This document shows positions 8,625 through 19,017 of a DNA stretch of 64,000 nt, one piece after another; position 1 is the stretch's first letter, and the number at the start of each line of letters is the position of its first letter. The notes under the pieces were generated by a model. It made no database searches, was not told the DNA's origin, and saw only the letters and a program-made list of their open reading frames with translations. Position numbers and translations under genes: made by a program. The stretch comes from Sphingobacterium hungaricum (GTDB taxonomy: Bacteria; Bacteroidota; Bacteroidia; Sphingobacteriales; Sphingobacteriaceae), in the NCBI RefSeq assembly GCF_015210005.1, contig NZ_MU158698.1, forward strand, positions 689,099 through 753,098, read 5' to 3'.

Positions 8625-9815
8625 TTAGTCTTCGATTGCTTTGACACCTGGAAGCGTTTTCCCTTCCATGTATTCCAACAAAGCTCCACCGCCTGTACTT
8701 ACATAACTTACATGCTCAGTCATTCCGAATTTTGAAATGGCAGCAGCAGAATCTCCCCCTCCGATTAAAGAGAAAGCACCTCGTTCAGTCGCAGTAACAA
8801 TTGCATCAGCAACAGCTTTTGTTCCTTTAGCGAATGTATCGAATTCAAATACGCCCATTGGTCCATTCCAAATGATGGTATTCGATGCGCTTATTATTTC
8901 AGCAAAATGAGTTGCAGATTCAGCACCGATGTCCAATCCTTGCTTTCCATCAGGAATTTCATCGTTCGGGCCATCGTACGTAGTTGCATCATTTGAAAAT
9001 TTATCAGCGATCTGAGCATCTGTAGGAAGCACTAAGTTTACACCTTTCGCTTCTGCTTTTTTGACCAATTCATTCGCTAAATCTAATTTATCCAATTCAA
9101 CCAACGAATCACCGATCTGACCGCCACGTGCTTTTACAAACGTGTAAGCCATCCCGCCACCAATAATCAAATTATCAACTTTGTCTAAAAGCGCCTCAAT
9201 CAAATTCAATTTATCGGATACTTTAGCACCTCCCATAATCGCTGTAAAAGGACGCTCAGGATTATTTAAAACTTTTTCTGCATTCTCAATCTCAGCAGCC
9301 ATTAAATAACCAAAATATTTTTTTCCTGGAAAGAAGCCAGCGATAACTGCCGTGGAAGCATGCGCACGATGCGCTGTTCCAAAAGCGTCATTCACATAAA
9401 TCTCTCCCAATTTGGAAAGCTTTTCTGCAAAATCACGATCACCTTTTTCTTCTTCTTTGTAAAAACGAAGATTTTCTAACAACAAAACTTCACCTGGTTT
9501 TAAATTTTTAGCCTTTTCAACGGCTTGTTCGCCAATCGCATCATCTGCAAACTGAACGTCTACACCTAATTCTTTCGATAAATGTGCAACGATATGTTTC
9601 AATGAATACTTATCTGTAGGGCCATCTTTTGGTCTCCCCAAATGCGACATTAAAATAACCGAACCTCCATCTTTCAAAATCTTTTCAATTGTAGGTTTCG
9701 CTCCTTGAATACGATTGTCATCAGTAATGTTGAAATCATCATCCAAAGGAACATTGAAGTCTACGCGAACTAATGCTTTTTTATCGGAAAAATTAAAATT
9801 GTCTATGGTTTTCAT
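8625..9815 (-). CDS. pgk: phosphoglycerate kinase
   Basis: The 396 aa product is full-length PGK. It begins with the [11 protein letters not shown] substrate loop and contains MSHLGRP, the GGAKVSDK motif and the C-terminal nucleotide site GGGDSAAAI. It makes ATP and 3-phosphoglycerate from 1,3-bisphosphoglycerate in glycolysis and runs in reverse in gluconeogenesis. It is monocistronic, with a clear terminator, and 88 bp separate it from sppA upstream on the same strand. Confidence 0.98.
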   Translation of the reverse strand: MKTIDNFNFSDKKALVRVDFNVPLDDDFNITDDNRIQGAKPTIEKILKDGGSVILMSHLGRPKDGPTDKYSLKHIVAHLSKELGVDVQFADDAIGEQAVEKAKNLKPGEVLLLENLRFYKEEEKGDRDFAEKLSKLGEIYVNDAFGTAHRAHASTAVIAGFFPGKKYFGYLMAAEIENAEKVLNNPERPFTAIMGGAKVSDKLNLIEALLDKVDNLIIGGGMAYTFVKARGGQIGDSLVELDKLDLANELVKKAEAKGVNLVLPTDAQIADKFSNDATTYDGPNDEIPDGKQGLDIGAESATHFAEIISASNTIIWNGPMGVFEFDTFAKGTKAVADAIVTATERGAFSLIGGGDSAAAISKFGMTEHVSYVSTGGGALLEYMEGKTLPGVKAIED

Positions 9816-9903
9816 GTGTATTTTTTCTTTGAATTTACTTTTTAAAGGCCTAAAGATAAAAAATTGCTTGAATTATTAAAGCAAAATCCAAGCAATTCTT
9901 ATA

Positions 9904-11670
9904 TTAATAAATTTCTACAGTGTAAGGGATTTTCGCTTGAATTCCGGTTTGATTCAAAATATCTTTGTACGACTTCAGATACTTATGGTATTCTCCAACC
10001 TCATCTTCGATGAACCATAGTTTAATTTTTTCTTTAGAAGTGCTCAAAATGGAACTAAATGTATCATCAACAGAAGGATAATTTGAAATCTTGTACGAAT
10101 CCAAGTTCGCTTTTTTGGCTGCTGCCGCAATGGCTTGGTCAATTCCGCCAATTTTGTCAACTAAACCCAAACCTAGCGCTTGCTGCCCTGTCCACACCCG
10201 TCCTTGTCCGATACTATCCACCTGAGCAATGCTAATTTTTCGTCCATCAGCAACACGTTTCATAAATAAATCATAAAAGCGATTCACTTCAATCTGATAG
10301 ATTGCTTTTTCTTCTGCCGATAATGGTTTATCCGGATCTGCGCCAACATCAGCAAATTTGCCCGTTTTCACAACATCAAAATTTAATCCCAATTTATTAT
10401 TTAACAATCCTTGAAGATTTGGAATTACTCCGAAAACGCCGATCGATCCGGTAAGTGTTGTTTCGTCAGCAAATATTGAATCTGCCGCAGCGGCAATGTA
10501 ATAGCCACCTGAAGCCGCGTAATCTCCCATAGAGACAATGACTGGTTTCACTGCTTTCAACAAAGAAACTTCTCTCCAAATAATCTCCGATGCCAAACCA
10601 GAACCTCCACCAGAATTTACCCTAAGAACAACAGCTTTTACGCGGTCGTCCAAGCGCAATTTCCTTAATTCTCTAGAAAATTTATCACCGCCAATCTCAC
10701 CTACAACACCTTCGCCATCAACGATGCTGCCGTAAGCATACAGAACAGCAATGCGTTCTGAAGATGACGATACATTCTCTGTAGGCGTATAATCCAGAAT
10801 AGAAACGGTAGGAATATCTTTTTTCGCATCAATCCCTAACTTCTCACGAAATTCAGCCAACAACTCATCTTTATATTTGACACCGTCAACAAATTTGTAC
10901 GTTAAGGCATCATCTGCATTGCGAATCAGGTAATTATTAGCAATGCTTTTTAAGGAGTCGACCGCAATATTTCTGTTGTCAGAAATATCCGTTAAAAACT
11001 GAGAATAAATGCTATTCAAATACGAATTCACCTGCAAACGATTTGCATCGCTCATTTGGTTCATCAAAAACGGCTCAACTGCACTTTTGTAAGTCCCGAC
11101 TTTGATGACTTGCATCTCTACCCCAATCTTATCCAACGCATCTTTCATAAACATGACCGAACTCGCCAGTCCGCGAAAATCCAGGCTTCCCTGAGGATTG
11201 ACATAAATTTTATCAGCTACAGACGCTAAATAATAAGCCTTTTGAGAATAGACATCGCTGTAGGCGTAAATAAACTTACCTGAACTTTTAAAATCCAGCA
11301 AAGCATCACGAATTGCCTGAAGCGAAGAAAAACCAGTTTGTATCGTAGTAGGATTAAGATAAATTCCTTTAATGTTGCTATCCTCCTTCGCTCCGCGAAT
11401 GCGGCCCACAATATCATTCAGCCCTAAAGATTTTACATTTCCATACCCAGGAATCGAAAGGTCACCAAACGGATTGGGTTCCGTTCTATCTGTAATTGGA
11501 AAGTTGAGGGATAAATAAAGCACCGAATTTTTGGCAACGACAACTTCTTTAGAAGAACCTACGCTACTGACCATGGAGGTTATTATTCCTACAAAAATAG
11601 CAAGCAGAATAAAAGTAGATATGACAATACCGGTTATCGTTGCTAATACGTATTTGAAAAAAGACTTCAT
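9904..11670 (-). CDS. sppA: signal peptide peptidase SppA, 67-kDa type
   Basis: The 588 aa product has one N-terminal membrane anchor (about residues 8-32) and two tandem ClpP-like SppA domains, as in the long form of the family. The N-terminal domain carries the general-base Lys in VGTYKSA (K195), and the C-terminal domain carries the nucleophile Ser in YAASGGYY (S387). Together they form the Ser/Lys dyad across subunits. It degrades signal peptides left in the inner membrane after secretion. Divergent folK lies 86 bp away. Confidence 0.95.
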   Translation of the reverse strand: MKSFFKYVLATITGIVISTFILLAIFVGIITSMVSSVGSSKEVVVAKNSVLYLSLNFPITDRTEPNPFGDLSIPGYGNVKSLGLNDIVGRIRGAKEDSNIKGIYLNPTTIQTGFSSLQAIRDALLDFKSSGKFIYAYSDVYSQKAYYLASVADKIYVNPQGSLDFRGLASSVMFMKDALDKIGVEMQVIKVGTYKSAVEPFLMNQMSDANRLQVNSYLNSIYSQFLTDISDNRNIAVDSLKSIANNYLIRNADDALTYKFVDGVKYKDELLAEFREKLGIDAKKDIPTVSILDYTPTENVSSSSERIAVLYAYGSIVDGEGVVGEIGGDKFSRELRKLRLDDRVKAVVLRVNSGGGSGLASEIIWREVSLLKAVKPVIVSMGDYAASGGYYIAAAADSIFADETTLTGSIGVFGVIPNLQGLLNNKLGLNFDVVKTGKFADVGADPDKPLSAEEKAIYQIEVNRFYDLFMKRVADGRKISIAQVDSIGQGRVWTGQQALGLGLVDKIGGIDQAIAAAAKKANLDSYKISNYPSVDDTFSSILSTSKEKIKLWFIEDEVGEYHKYLKSYKDILNQTGIQAKIPYTVEIY

Positions 11671-11756
11671 TTCGTTTAATTTTCTTGTGCCCTAAAATAA
11701 AGGTTAATTTCGAATTATATAAATTAAATATCATTAAGTGTTATCTTTAACATGAA

Positions 11757-12266
11757 ATGGAAAAAATATACCTTCTCATCGGCTCAAATCTCAATAATCC
11801 AGAAAAACAATTGGCTTTGGCCGAAGAAGAAATAAAAACAAGCTTTGGAAATTTGGTCGATAAATCCTCGATTTATGAAACCGAGGCTTGGGGAGTCAGC
11901 GACCAGCCCGTATTTTTAAATCAGGTTTTAGTTGTAGAATCGAATGATAACGCGGCCGATATTTTAGCGAAAACTCAGGAGATAGAATTAAAGCTTGGCC
12001 GGGAACGGAAAGAAAAATGGGGAGCCAGAATTATCGATATCGACATTTTATATATAGGCGAACAGGTTATTTCTACTGAACAGCTCAAAATTCCCCATCC
12101 TTATATACAAGAAAGAAATTTCGCATTGATACCATTAATAGAAATTGAGGCAAAGTTTTTGCACCCTGTATTTAAAGTCACAAACGAACAGTTATTGCAA
12201 GCTAGCAACGATACATTAGAAGTAAAAATCCACAGAAATGAAAAATTACACAATTCTCAATCCTGA
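11757..12266 (+). CDS. folK: 2-amino-4-hydroxy-6-hydroxymethyldihydropteridine diphosphokinase
   Basis: The 169 aa product has the HPPK signatures: the N-terminal IGSNLNNPEKQL, then GRERKEKWGARIIDIDILYIG with the Asp pair for Mg-ATP, then PHPYIQERNFALIPLIEI. It transfers pyrophosphate from ATP to 6-hydroxymethyl-7,8-dihydropterin in folate synthesis. An ATG at 11752 is out of frame; 11757 gives the usual short N-terminus. The last 29 bases overlap the start of the Hpt gene, so the two are translated from one mRNA. Confidence 0.95.
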   Translation: MEKIYLLIGSNLNNPEKQLALAEEEIKTSFGNLVDKSSIYETEAWGVSDQPVFLNQVLVVESNDNAADILAKTQEIELKLGRERKEKWGARIIDIDILYIGEQVISTEQLKIPHPYIQERNFALIPLIEIEAKFLHPVFKVTNEQLLQASNDTLEVKIHRNEKLHNSQS

Positions 12267-12618
12267 TGTTATTCAGGCGAACATGATGAATAATCGTGAC
12301 ATGATTAGGCAATTTATTTCTTTGTATCTGACACAGACACCTTTGGATTTTGAAGCATTAAAAATTGCGGTCGCCAATTCTGACCACACTGAAATAGCCA
12401 ATAAGGCTCATCACATCAAACCTACCATGGAATATGTTGGCGCTAGTGATTTAAGGAAAAAATTTCAAGAATTAGAGGACTATGGAAAGAATAAGGAAGA
12501 CATGGAAATTATTCTGCATTACTTCACGAAAACAGAATCATTCTTTCAGATTTTCCTGCAGGAACTAAAATCCTACTATGATGGAATTAGCTTGGGTTTG
12601 CTTGACGAAAATGAATAA
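12238..12618 (+). CDS. histidine phosphotransfer (Hpt) domain protein
   Basis: The 126 aa product is a four-helix Hpt domain. AHHIKPTMEYVGA (from about residue 57) fits the H-x-x-K-P/G pattern, with H58 the likely phospho-acceptor. It would pass phosphate between a hybrid histidine kinase REC domain and a final response regulator. No kinase is adjacent. A hybrid kinase without its own Hpt lies at 27027 and could be a partner, but that is inference. The start ATG is inside folK (29-bp overlap), and the 3' end overlaps convergent pssA by 32 bp. Confidence 0.8.
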   Translation: MKNYTILNPDVIQANMMNNRDMIRQFISLYLTQTPLDFEALKIAVANSDHTEIANKAHHIKPTMEYVGASDLRKKFQELEDYGKNKEDMEIILHYFTKTESFFQIFLQELKSYYDGISLGLLDENE

Positions 12619-13267
12619 ATGAAAACAGAATATAGCTAACCAGAATAATCGGGAATGCTAAGAATTTCAGAGAAACCAAAAACAGGACGCTAAAAATCAG
12701 GAACAAATATTTGAACTTATTTTCCGCCCAAGACAAGGACGACAACTTCATGCTAAATAATTTGATTTCTGAAACCAATAAAGCACTTGATATTCCCACA
12801 ATCGCCAGCAAAACATATTGATTTGTTAATACCGTTGGGTACGATGAAACCAAAAATGGAAGAGAAATAATAAAAAATGTATTCATTGGCGTATTAACGC
12901 CGATAAAATCACTCGTTTGTCTGTCGTCGATGTTGAATTTTGCTAATCGCAATGCTGAAAATACCGTGATGATAAAACCCAAGTAAGGTAAATAAGCATG
13001 GGAAGTAGCATCTTTCAACAACATAAACATCACAGCCCCTGGCAAGAAACCAAAACTGATTACGTCAGCTAAAGAATCCAGCTCTTTTCCAATATCCGAC
13101 TTTACATGCAAAGCTCTTGCGACCATTCCGTCGAAAAAATCAAAAATTCCAGATGCTAAGACACAATAAAAAGCTACCCAATAATCGCCAGCCAAAACCA
13201 TCAAGACACCAATGCATCCACTGAATAGATTTAAACAAGTAATGGTATTTGGAATATGCTTTTTCAT
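12587..13267 (-). CDS. pssA: CDP-diacylglycerol--serine O-phosphatidyltransferase
   Basis: The 226 aa integral membrane protein carries the CDP-alcohol phosphotransferase motif DG-x2-AR-x8-G-x3-D-x3-D (DGMVARALHV, then IGKELDSLAD) at about residues 45-70, and several hydrophobic helices. It makes phosphatidylserine, the precursor of phosphatidylethanolamine, at the inner membrane. Its length fits the short membrane-bound type (not the peripheral gamma-proteobacterial type). It follows rho on the same strand, past a strong terminator. Its 3' end overlaps the convergent Hpt gene. Confidence 0.93.
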   Translation of the reverse strand: MKKHIPNTITCLNLFSGCIGVLMVLAGDYWVAFYCVLASGIFDFFDGMVARALHVKSDIGKELDSLADVISFGFLPGAVMFMLLKDATSHAYLPYLGFIITVFSALRLAKFNIDDRQTSDFIGVNTPMNTFFIISLPFLVSSYPTVLTNQYVLLAIVGISSALLVSEIKLFSMKLSSLSWAENKFKYLFLIFSVLFLVSLKFLAFPIILVSYILFSFIHFRQANPS

Positions 13268-13278
13268 TTCTTAGTAAT

Positions 13279-13318
13279 TAAAAAAGCCATCTTGAAAATT
13301 ACTTATTCAAGATGGCTT
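13279..13318 (-). terminator. rho-independent terminator of rho
   Basis: AAGCCATCTTGAA pairs perfectly with TTCAAGATGGCTT (13 bp) around a 9-nt loop. On the minus strand it is followed by TTTTTT. It lies between the rho stop and the pssA start. Confidence 0.85.
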
Positions 13319-13337
13319 ATATTTTTTGTTAAGAATA

Positions 13338-14819
13338 TTAACTATTCATGCTGATTAAAAATTCTTCGTTGGATTTAGTTCCACGCATTTGTCCTAACAA
13401 GAATTCCATAGCTTCTGTAGAATTCATATCGGCAAGGTGGTTTCTTAACACCCAAAGACGTTGCAATGTATCGCGGTCAGCTAATAAGTCATCACGACGT
13501 GTGCTTGAAGCCGTTAAATCAATTGCAGGGAAGATGCGTTTGTTAGACAATTTACGGTCTAATTGAAGCTCCATGTTACCTGTTCCTTTGAATTCTTCAA
13601 AGATAACTTCGTCCATTTTAGAACCTGTTTCAGTTAACGCTGTCGCTAGAATCGTCAATGACCCACCATTTTCAATGTTACGCGCCGCACCAAAGAAACG
13701 TTTTGGTTTGTGCAATGCATTAGCATCCACACCACCTGATAAAATTTTACCAGAAGCTGGCGCTACCGTATTGTATGCACGCGCTAAACGAGTGATGGAG
13801 TCCAATAAAATAACTACATCATGTCCACATTCCACCATACGTTTTGCTTTTTCCAAAACGATGTTTGCAATTTTAACATGACGGTCAGCAGGCTCATCAA
13901 AAGTAGATGAAACAACCTCTGCACGTACGCTTCTTGCCATATCCGTAACCTCTTCCGGACGCTCATCGATTAATAAGATAATCAAGTATACTTCAGGATG
14001 GTTCTTTGCAATTGCATTCGCAACTTCTTTTAATAAATTTGTTTTACCCGTTTTCGGTTGAGCAACGATTAAACCACGTTGACCTTTACCAATTGGCGTA
14101 AACAAGTCCATAATACGTGTAGAATAATTACCAGCTCCTAAATCCAAATTTAATTTCTCATCTGGAAAAAGTGGCGTTAAGTAATCAAAAGGAACACGGT
14201 CACGAACTTGAGCAGGGTTTTGTCCATTAATCGCTTCAACGCGAACTAATGGGAAATATTTTTCGCCTTCTTTTGGAGGGCGGATGCTTCCTCTTACGTT
14301 GTCTCCTGTTTTAAGACCAAATAATTTAATTTGAGACTGAGATACGTAGATATCGTCTGGGGAAGTTAAATAGTTGTAGTCTGAAGACCGCAAGAAACCA
14401 TAGCCATCAGGCATGATTTCTAAAACTCCTTCATTTACAATCACATTATCGAAGTCTGTTGAGCTGCTTTCTGATTTTGCAGGTTTAACAGGCGCTTCAG
14501 CAACTGGAGTTCTTGAAGGCTCTTCAGCTCTAAATTCTGGTTTTATGCGTTCAGCATGCACAGGCTCATCTTCGTGATGTCTTTCTCTGCTTACTACGGA
14601 TACAGGCTCGGTTTTTACCGTTCTAACCCTTTTGCGCGTGCGTTCTCCGCCTGCAGCATGGTCTTCTTCCTCTTCTTCTTTCGAAGCTTCGGAAGCGACA
14701 ATCCCGATTTGGTCAATAAGTTCTTGCTTTCTTAATTTTTCAGCATCAGGAATCCCCAATACTTTTGCTATCTCGCGCAATTCGGACACGAGCTTTGTAT
14801 TTAATTCGGTAATATCCAT
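13338..14819 (-). CDS. rho: transcription termination factor Rho
   Basis: The 493 aa product has an N-terminal Rho-N helical domain (1-45), an acidic/proline-rich insert (about 50-120) of the kind seen in Bacteroidota, the cold-shock-like RNA-binding domain (about 125-195) and the RecA-like ATPase (Walker [11 protein letters not shown], Walker B DVVILLDS). The hexamer loads on untranslated RNA and ends transcription. The insert makes it longer than the E. coli protein (419 aa). A strong rho-independent terminator follows. Confidence 0.97.
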   Translation of the reverse strand: MDITELNTKLVSELREIAKVLGIPDAEKLRKQELIDQIGIVASEASKEEEEEDHAAGGERTRKRVRTVKTEPVSVVSRERHHEDEPVHAERIKPEFRAEEPSRTPVAEAPVKPAKSESSSTDFDNVIVNEGVLEIMPDGYGFLRSSDYNYLTSPDDIYVSQSQIKLFGLKTGDNVRGSIRPPKEGEKYFPLVRVEAINGQNPAQVRDRVPFDYLTPLFPDEKLNLDLGAGNYSTRIMDLFTPIGKGQRGLIVAQPKTGKTNLLKEVANAIAKNHPEVYLIILLIDERPEEVTDMARSVRAEVVSSTFDEPADRHVKIANIVLEKAKRMVECGHDVVILLDSITRLARAYNTVAPASGKILSGGVDANALHKPKRFFGAARNIENGGSLTILATALTETGSKMDEVIFEEFKGTGNMELQLDRKLSNKRIFPAIDLTASSTRRDDLLADRDTLQRLWVLRNHLADMNSTEAMEFLLGQMRGTKSNEEFLISMNS

Positions 14820-15144
14820 TTAATTTATATAAGATATAGGATTTTAATATTTGAAATTTATTCTCTAGTCACTTTATACTATCACTCATTAAGCATAAAT
14901 TTCAAGTGCCACATACTAGAAGTACAATTAAACATCTTGAAAAGAGAATAAATTGAGATTTGTCACAAAGAAAAACATAAACTATGTAATTTCAAAAAAA
15001 AATTAAAAATATTTTTAGTATGCTGTACACTTATTTTTAACGCTATAATTGGTAAAATGTTTTAGCAACGCCAAAACTTTGATAAAAATTAACAATAAAA
15101 ATAATATTATTTGTAAGTTTATCGACTAAATTCTTAATAAATAT
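14820..15144. other. 325-bp divergent promoter region, no gene
   Basis: AT-rich spacer between rho (minus) and the sugar transporter (plus). No ORF or stable hairpin was found. TATTATTTG near 15105-15113 is one base off the -7 spacing, with TTTG upstream near 15078, so it is only a possible promoter for the transporter. Confidence 0.4.
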
Positions 15145-16872
15145 ATGAAAGATAATCAAACAAGCACCAATTACCCCGCTCTCTATACCCTAATTGTGGT
15201 ATTTTTCTTCTGGGGTTTTATCGCTGCAGGAAACAGTGTTTTCATTCCTTTTTGTAAAAACTATTTTAACTTAGACCAATTTCAATCTCAATTAATAGAT
15301 TTTGCATTTTATTCTGCCTATTATATAGGTGCCTTAGTCCTATTCATCACAAGTACAGTTTCTGGAAAAGATTTAGTTGGAAAATGGGGTTACAAAAAAA
15401 GTATTGTTTACGGATTGCTTTTCTCGGCTTTAGGTGCTGGTGCAATGATTATTGCCGTTGAAGTAAACGTATATGCTGGTATGTTGGTTGGTTTATTTAT
15501 TGTTGCTTTAGGTTTTTCATTGCAACAGACAGCTGCGAATCCATTCGCGGTTTTGTTAGGAGACCAAAAAACAGGAGCCTCCCGTGTTAATTTGGGTGGT
15601 GCTGTCAATTCGTTTGGAACAACAATTGGCCCATTAATTATTGGATTTGCCCTTTTCGGAACGTTCGAAACGATTTCAGATGCAGAAATTGCTAATCTTC
15701 CACTAGACAAAGTTGTTATTCTTTATGTGGTAGTTGGGTTATTGTTTTTATTAGCAGCAGCTTTATTCTACTTCTCTAAGAAAGTGCCTGCCGGCCATTC
15801 ATTGGATACCATGGAGCCTGCAAACAAAGCAAGAACGACATTAGTTATCATGACTGTATTGTTATTCTTAGCTTTTATCCCTGTATTTTTAAGTTACAAA
15901 AGCGACGCTGCGCTGGAGATTGAAGCCTTGAAAACTCAATTGAGCACATCAACTGACAGTGGTACCATTAGTGCTCTGTCTACTCAAATCGAGGATTTAA
16001 CTCATCCTTTAGAATTAAAGCGCATGTTTTGGTTATTGGGTGCGTTGTTAGCCGTTGTTGTAAGTTTGGTATTTGCTTATACAAAAGCTAAAAAGAATTC
16101 CGAAGGTTGGGGAGCGATGAAATATCCTCAATTGGTTCTGGGAATGTTAGGCTTATTTATCTACGTAGGAATCGAAGTTGCGATTGGAAGTAATTTAGGT
16201 GAATTATTAACTTTGGAAGAATTCGGAAGTTTACAATCTTCACAAATCACGCCTTATGTATCGATGTACTGGGGTGGAATGATGATTGGTCGTTGGGCTG
16301 GTGCCATCAGTGCTTTTAATTTAGCAAAATCAACTAGACAAGTTATGTTAATCATTGTGCCTTTAGTTGCTTTTTCAGTAATTATCGGTGTGAATAGTTT
16401 AGCTGGATTCAATATGGAAGTGTTGTATTACTTTGTAATCTGTGTATTGATTCAGATTGCAGCATTTTTCTTTAGCAAGGATAAGCCAGTAAGAACGCTA
16501 GTAATTTTCGGAACTTTTGGTCTTTTGGCAATGGTTGTCGGATTATTAACTTCAGGAACAGTTGCGATTTATGCATTTTTATGTGGTGGTTTAGCTTGTT
16601 CAATCATGTGGTCATCTGTATTTAGTTTAGCAATTGTTGGTTTAGGAAAATACACCGCGCAAGGTTCTGCATTTTTAGTAATGATGATTTTAGGTGGTGG
16701 TATTATCCCTCCAATTCAAGGGAAATTAGCAGATATTATCGGAATCCACAATTCATACATTATTCCTGTAATCGGTTTCGCTTATATTATTTTATTTGCT
16801 ATTTTAGTCCAAGGTTTCTTGAAAAAACAGGGGATTAATATAGATGATGTTGAAGCAGAAGGTGCACATTAG
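15145..16872 (+). CDS. FucP/NagP-like sugar MFS transporter
   Basis: The 575 aa product is a major facilitator protein of the fucose/glucose/galactose:H+ symporter group ([17 protein letters not shown] in helix 1, [11 protein letters not shown] in helix 4, [16 protein letters not shown]). It has about 12-14 hydrophobic helices. The central loop is enlarged by a predicted coiled-coil stretch (about 255-290, [17 protein letters not shown]), which makes it roughly 130 residues longer than E. coli FucP. The next gene is a BadF-type amino-sugar kinase, so uptake of GlcNAc or a similar cell-wall sugar is the best inference. A terminator separates the two, so they are neighbours rather than one operon. 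Confidence 0.85.
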   Translation: MKDNQTSTNYPALYTLIVVFFFWGFIAAGNSVFIPFCKNYFNLDQFQSQLIDFAFYSAYYIGALVLFITSTVSGKDLVGKWGYKKSIVYGLLFSALGAGAMIIAVEVNVYAGMLVGLFIVALGFSLQQTAANPFAVLLGDQKTGASRVNLGGAVNSFGTTIGPLIIGFALFGTFETISDAEIANLPLDKVVILYVVVGLLFLLAAALFYFSKKVPAGHSLDTMEPANKARTTLVIMTVLLFLAFIPVFLSYKSDAALEIEALKTQLSTSTDSGTISALSTQIEDLTHPLELKRMFWLLGALLAVVVSLVFAYTKAKKNSEGWGAMKYPQLVLGMLGLFIYVGIEVAIGSNLGELLTLEEFGSLQSSQITPYVSMYWGGMMIGRWAGAISAFNLAKSTRQVMLIIVPLVAFSVIIGVNSLAGFNMEVLYYFVICVLIQIAAFFFSKDKPVRTLVIFGTFGLLAMVVGLLTSGTVAIYAFLCGGLACSIMWSSVFSLAIVGLGKYTAQGSAFLVMMILGGGIIPPIQGKLADIIGIHNSYIIPVIGFAYIILFAILVQGFLKKQGINIDDVEAEGAH

Positions 16873-16924
16873 TAGCTACTAATTGTACTTTTTACACTAA
16901 GATAACGTACTATTAATTTTAAAC

Positions 16925-16960
16925 AAAAAGCCTTTTAAACACGATTTAAAAGGCTTTTTT
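16925..16960 (+). terminator. terminator of the sugar transporter gene
   Basis: AAAAAGCCTTTTAAA pairs with TTTAAAAGGCTTTTT (15 bp) around the loop CACGA and runs into T. Confidence 0.85.
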
Positions 16961-17095
16961 AGTTATCTTGATTTAATAGAATAAATTTTTAGTTAAAATA
17001 AAAAAACAAAAAATTATTAAATCTAGTTTTAAACATGTATTTTCGAAAATTACTAAACGACAATTTATAAATAAAACTAAATAAATCACTCTAAA

Positions 17096-17950
17096 ATGAT
17101 AATAATTGCAGACGGAGGTTCTACGAAGACAAATTGGTGCTTGTTAGATGATTCAAATAAAAAAATTTACTTCAATACAGAAGGCTATAATCCATATTTT
17201 GTAGATAGTGATTACATCGTATCCTCATTGAAAAAAGGATTGCCAAATGATGTTCCTTTCGAAAAAGTAACAGAAGTAAATTATTATGGTGCGGGTGTTC
17301 ACAACGAAGAGAAAGCGGAAATTGTGAAAAAAGCCATCGAAGTTGTTTTCCCAAAATCAAAAGTCGAAGTTGGTCATGATTTATTAGCTGCTGCAAGAGC
17401 TTTATTAGGTAAAGAATCAGGTTTTGCTGCAATTTTAGGTACGGGAACAAATACTTGTATCTATGATGGAGAGAAAATCACATACAACATTGATTCTGCA
17501 GCTTATATTTTAGGTGATGAAGGTAGCGGAAGTTACATTGGTAAAAAATTATTAACGGATTTCATTCGTGGTTTGATGCCAAAGGATGTGGCTAAAGTGT
17601 TTTTTGACACGTATAAATTGACTCCTGATGAAATCATGGATCATGTGTACACAAAACCATTGGCAAATAGATTCTGTGCAAGTTTCAGCAAATTCGTTTA
17701 TGATAACAACGTAAACATCGAGTACACACGTCAAATTGTTGATGATTCGTTCGAAGCATTCTTCGCAAACTTAGTAAGCAAATACCCTAACTATCAAGAA
17801 TATTCATTCAACTGTATCGGTTCTGTAGGTTACAATTTCAGAAATGTTTTGGAAGACAAAGCAAGACAATACGGTATGAGTGTAGGTAAAATTTTACGTT
17901 CTCCTATTGATGATTTAGTTCAATTTCACATCAATAGAAAATCGAACTAA
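17096..17950 (+). CDS. BadF/BadG/BcrA/BcrD ATPase-family sugar kinase (probable N-acetylglucosamine/MurNAc kinase)
   Basis: The 284 aa product has the ASKHA kinase fold: phosphate-1 motif IADGGSTKTNW at the N-terminus, a second glycine motif LGTGTNTCIYDG (about 121-132) and LGDEGSGSYIGKKLL (about 140-155). This set is typical of small bacterial N-acetylhexosamine kinases. It would phosphorylate an amino sugar in the cytoplasm, fitting the transporter upstream. A paralogue lies at 21583-22446 on the other strand. The exact substrate cannot be read from the sequence. Confidence 0.8.
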   Translation: MIIIADGGSTKTNWCLLDDSNKKIYFNTEGYNPYFVDSDYIVSSLKKGLPNDVPFEKVTEVNYYGAGVHNEEKAEIVKKAIEVVFPKSKVEVGHDLLAAARALLGKESGFAAILGTGTNTCIYDGEKITYNIDSAAYILGDEGSGSYIGKKLLTDFIRGLMPKDVAKVFFDTYKLTPDEIMDHVYTKPLANRFCASFSKFVYDNNVNIEYTRQIVDDSFEAFFANLVSKYPNYQEYSFNCIGSVGYNFRNVLEDKARQYGMSVGKILRSPIDDLVQFHINRKSN

Positions 17951-17968
17951 TCGAATTTTTATAGACAT

Positions 17969-18004
17969 AAAAAGGGGCAGTTTTTCTAAAAATTGCCCCT
18001 TTTT
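17969..18004. terminator. bidirectional terminator between kinase and ybaB
   Basis: AAAAAGGGGCAGTTTTT pairs with AAAAATTGCCCCTTTTT (one G-U) with almost no loop. It is T-rich on both strands and sits between convergent genes. Confidence 0.85.
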
Positions 18005-18029
18005 ATTTATTTATTTACAGAAATAGCTG

Positions 18030-18341
18030 TTATTGATTGTTCCCGAATAAATTACCTAAATCCCCAAACATATTCTGAGTCGCTGCCTGCATTTCGCTTT
18101 GGCTAATGTTCTCCGCTTGTGCAATTGCTTTATTTAAAGCAACCAATAATAATTCTTCCAGCTCTTCTTTATTCTCGAGCGAAACTAATTCATCAGCGAT
18201 GTGAATTGACTTTATTTCTTTATTCGCTGAAGCTGTTACTCTTATTTTTCCACCTTCCGCTTCTCCTGTGACGGTGATGCTATCTAACCTGGTTTTTATT
18301 TCTTGGGCTTTCTGCTGTGCAGCTATTAATTTATCAAACAT
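18030..18341 (-). CDS. YbaB/EbfC-family nucleoid-associated protein
   Basis: The 103 aa product has the YbaB pattern: an N-terminal helix (KLIAAQQKAQEIKTRLD), a central beta sheet (ITVTGEAEGGKIRVTASANKEI) and a C-terminal helix (LLVALNKAIAQAENISQ). A Met/Asn-rich tail ends in FGDLGNLFGNNQ. The family forms dimers that bind DNA without strong sequence preference. It is usually encoded beside dnaX-recR; here neither gene is near. Length is normal. Confidence 0.9.
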   Translation of the reverse strand: MFDKLIAAQQKAQEIKTRLDSITVTGEAEGGKIRVTASANKEIKSIHIADELVSLENKEELEELLLVALNKAIAQAENISQSEMQAATQNMFGDLGNLFGNNQ

Positions 18342-18435
18342 AGTCTAAAATTTAAATTCAATAGGCAATTTACAAAAAACTGCGACTTACCGCAAAACAA
18401 GCGTTACAATAAAAATCCGCTAGCATAAATTTGCT

Positions 18436-18443
18436 TACCTTTG
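18436..18443 (+). promoter_or_regulatory. -7 element upstream of the gene at 18463
   Basis: TACCTTTG matches TAnnTTTG 20 nt before the ATG. No clear TTTG lies 19-21 nt further upstream, so this is only a partial promoter match. Confidence 0.4.
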
Positions 18444-18462
18444 CAACTTGTAAAAAACAGAA

Positions 18463-18969
18463 ATGGCAGATAACTTAACACGCTTAACTTCGCTGACGGC
18501 ATTTATTGATAAAATAGAAAATGTAGAACTGAAGGAATCGATAGAGGAAGAAATCACGATAATTAATCACAAATTAAAATTCATTATAGGAGAAGCAAAA
18601 CCTTCGGTCTTGATTTTAAATCAGTCGATGGATTTTGATTCGAAAATATCATCGGTCGTTGAGGATTGCATTTCATTATGCGGAGGCCAGCCTGTTGATT
18701 CCATTGCGGAAAACCCGTCTATTGTAATTGTCCATCTGGATGACCCTTCTTTATATGGCAAACTTCCAGAAACGATTTTAAATTATCCCTTTTCCGAATC
18801 GGACGCAATAAAAAACAATCAGCTGTATATCGCTCATTCCGTTTCTTTCGAAAATGAAAGTCAGGACAACATCCTCGATATCGTCGAAATATTAGCTGAA
18901 ATTATCCAACCCAAATATTTCATTTTTGGAAAAAATGGTAACGATTGGGTTCAGTTTGATTTAAACTAA
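18463..18969 (+). CDS. conserved protein resembling a cytoplasmic class III (BtuF/TroA-like) substrate-binding fold
   Basis: The 168 aa product has no signal peptide or membrane helix. KPSVLILNQSMDFD near residues 46-59 and the C-terminal ILDIVEILAEIIQPKYFIFG resemble the first strand and last helix of helical-backbone metal/cobalamin-binding proteins. A full-length family member would be about 260 residues and exported, so this looks like a shortened cytoplasmic relative. No permease or ATPase gene is nearby. The assignment is weak, and the function is unknown to me. Its stop codon lies inside a long perfect hairpin. Confidence 0.55.
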   Translation: MADNLTRLTSLTAFIDKIENVELKESIEEEITIINHKLKFIIGEAKPSVLILNQSMDFDSKISSVVEDCISLCGGQPVDSIAENPSIVIVHLDDPSLYGKLPETILNYPFSESDAIKNNQLYIAHSVSFENESQDNILDIVEILAEIIQPKYFIFGKNGNDWVQFDLN

Positions 18970-19006
18970 AAGAGAGATGCATGGTGCATCTCTCTTTTAG
19001 TTTAAA
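18960..19006. terminator. perfect 22-bp hairpin terminator between convergent genes
   Basis: Positions 18960-18981 pair without mismatch with 18985-19006 around a 3-nt loop (TGG). The stem includes the stop codon of the plus-strand gene and ends 12 bp before the stop of the minus-strand gene. There is a T-rich arm in both directions. Confidence 0.8.
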
Positions 19007-19017
19007 GATTTCTTCGA

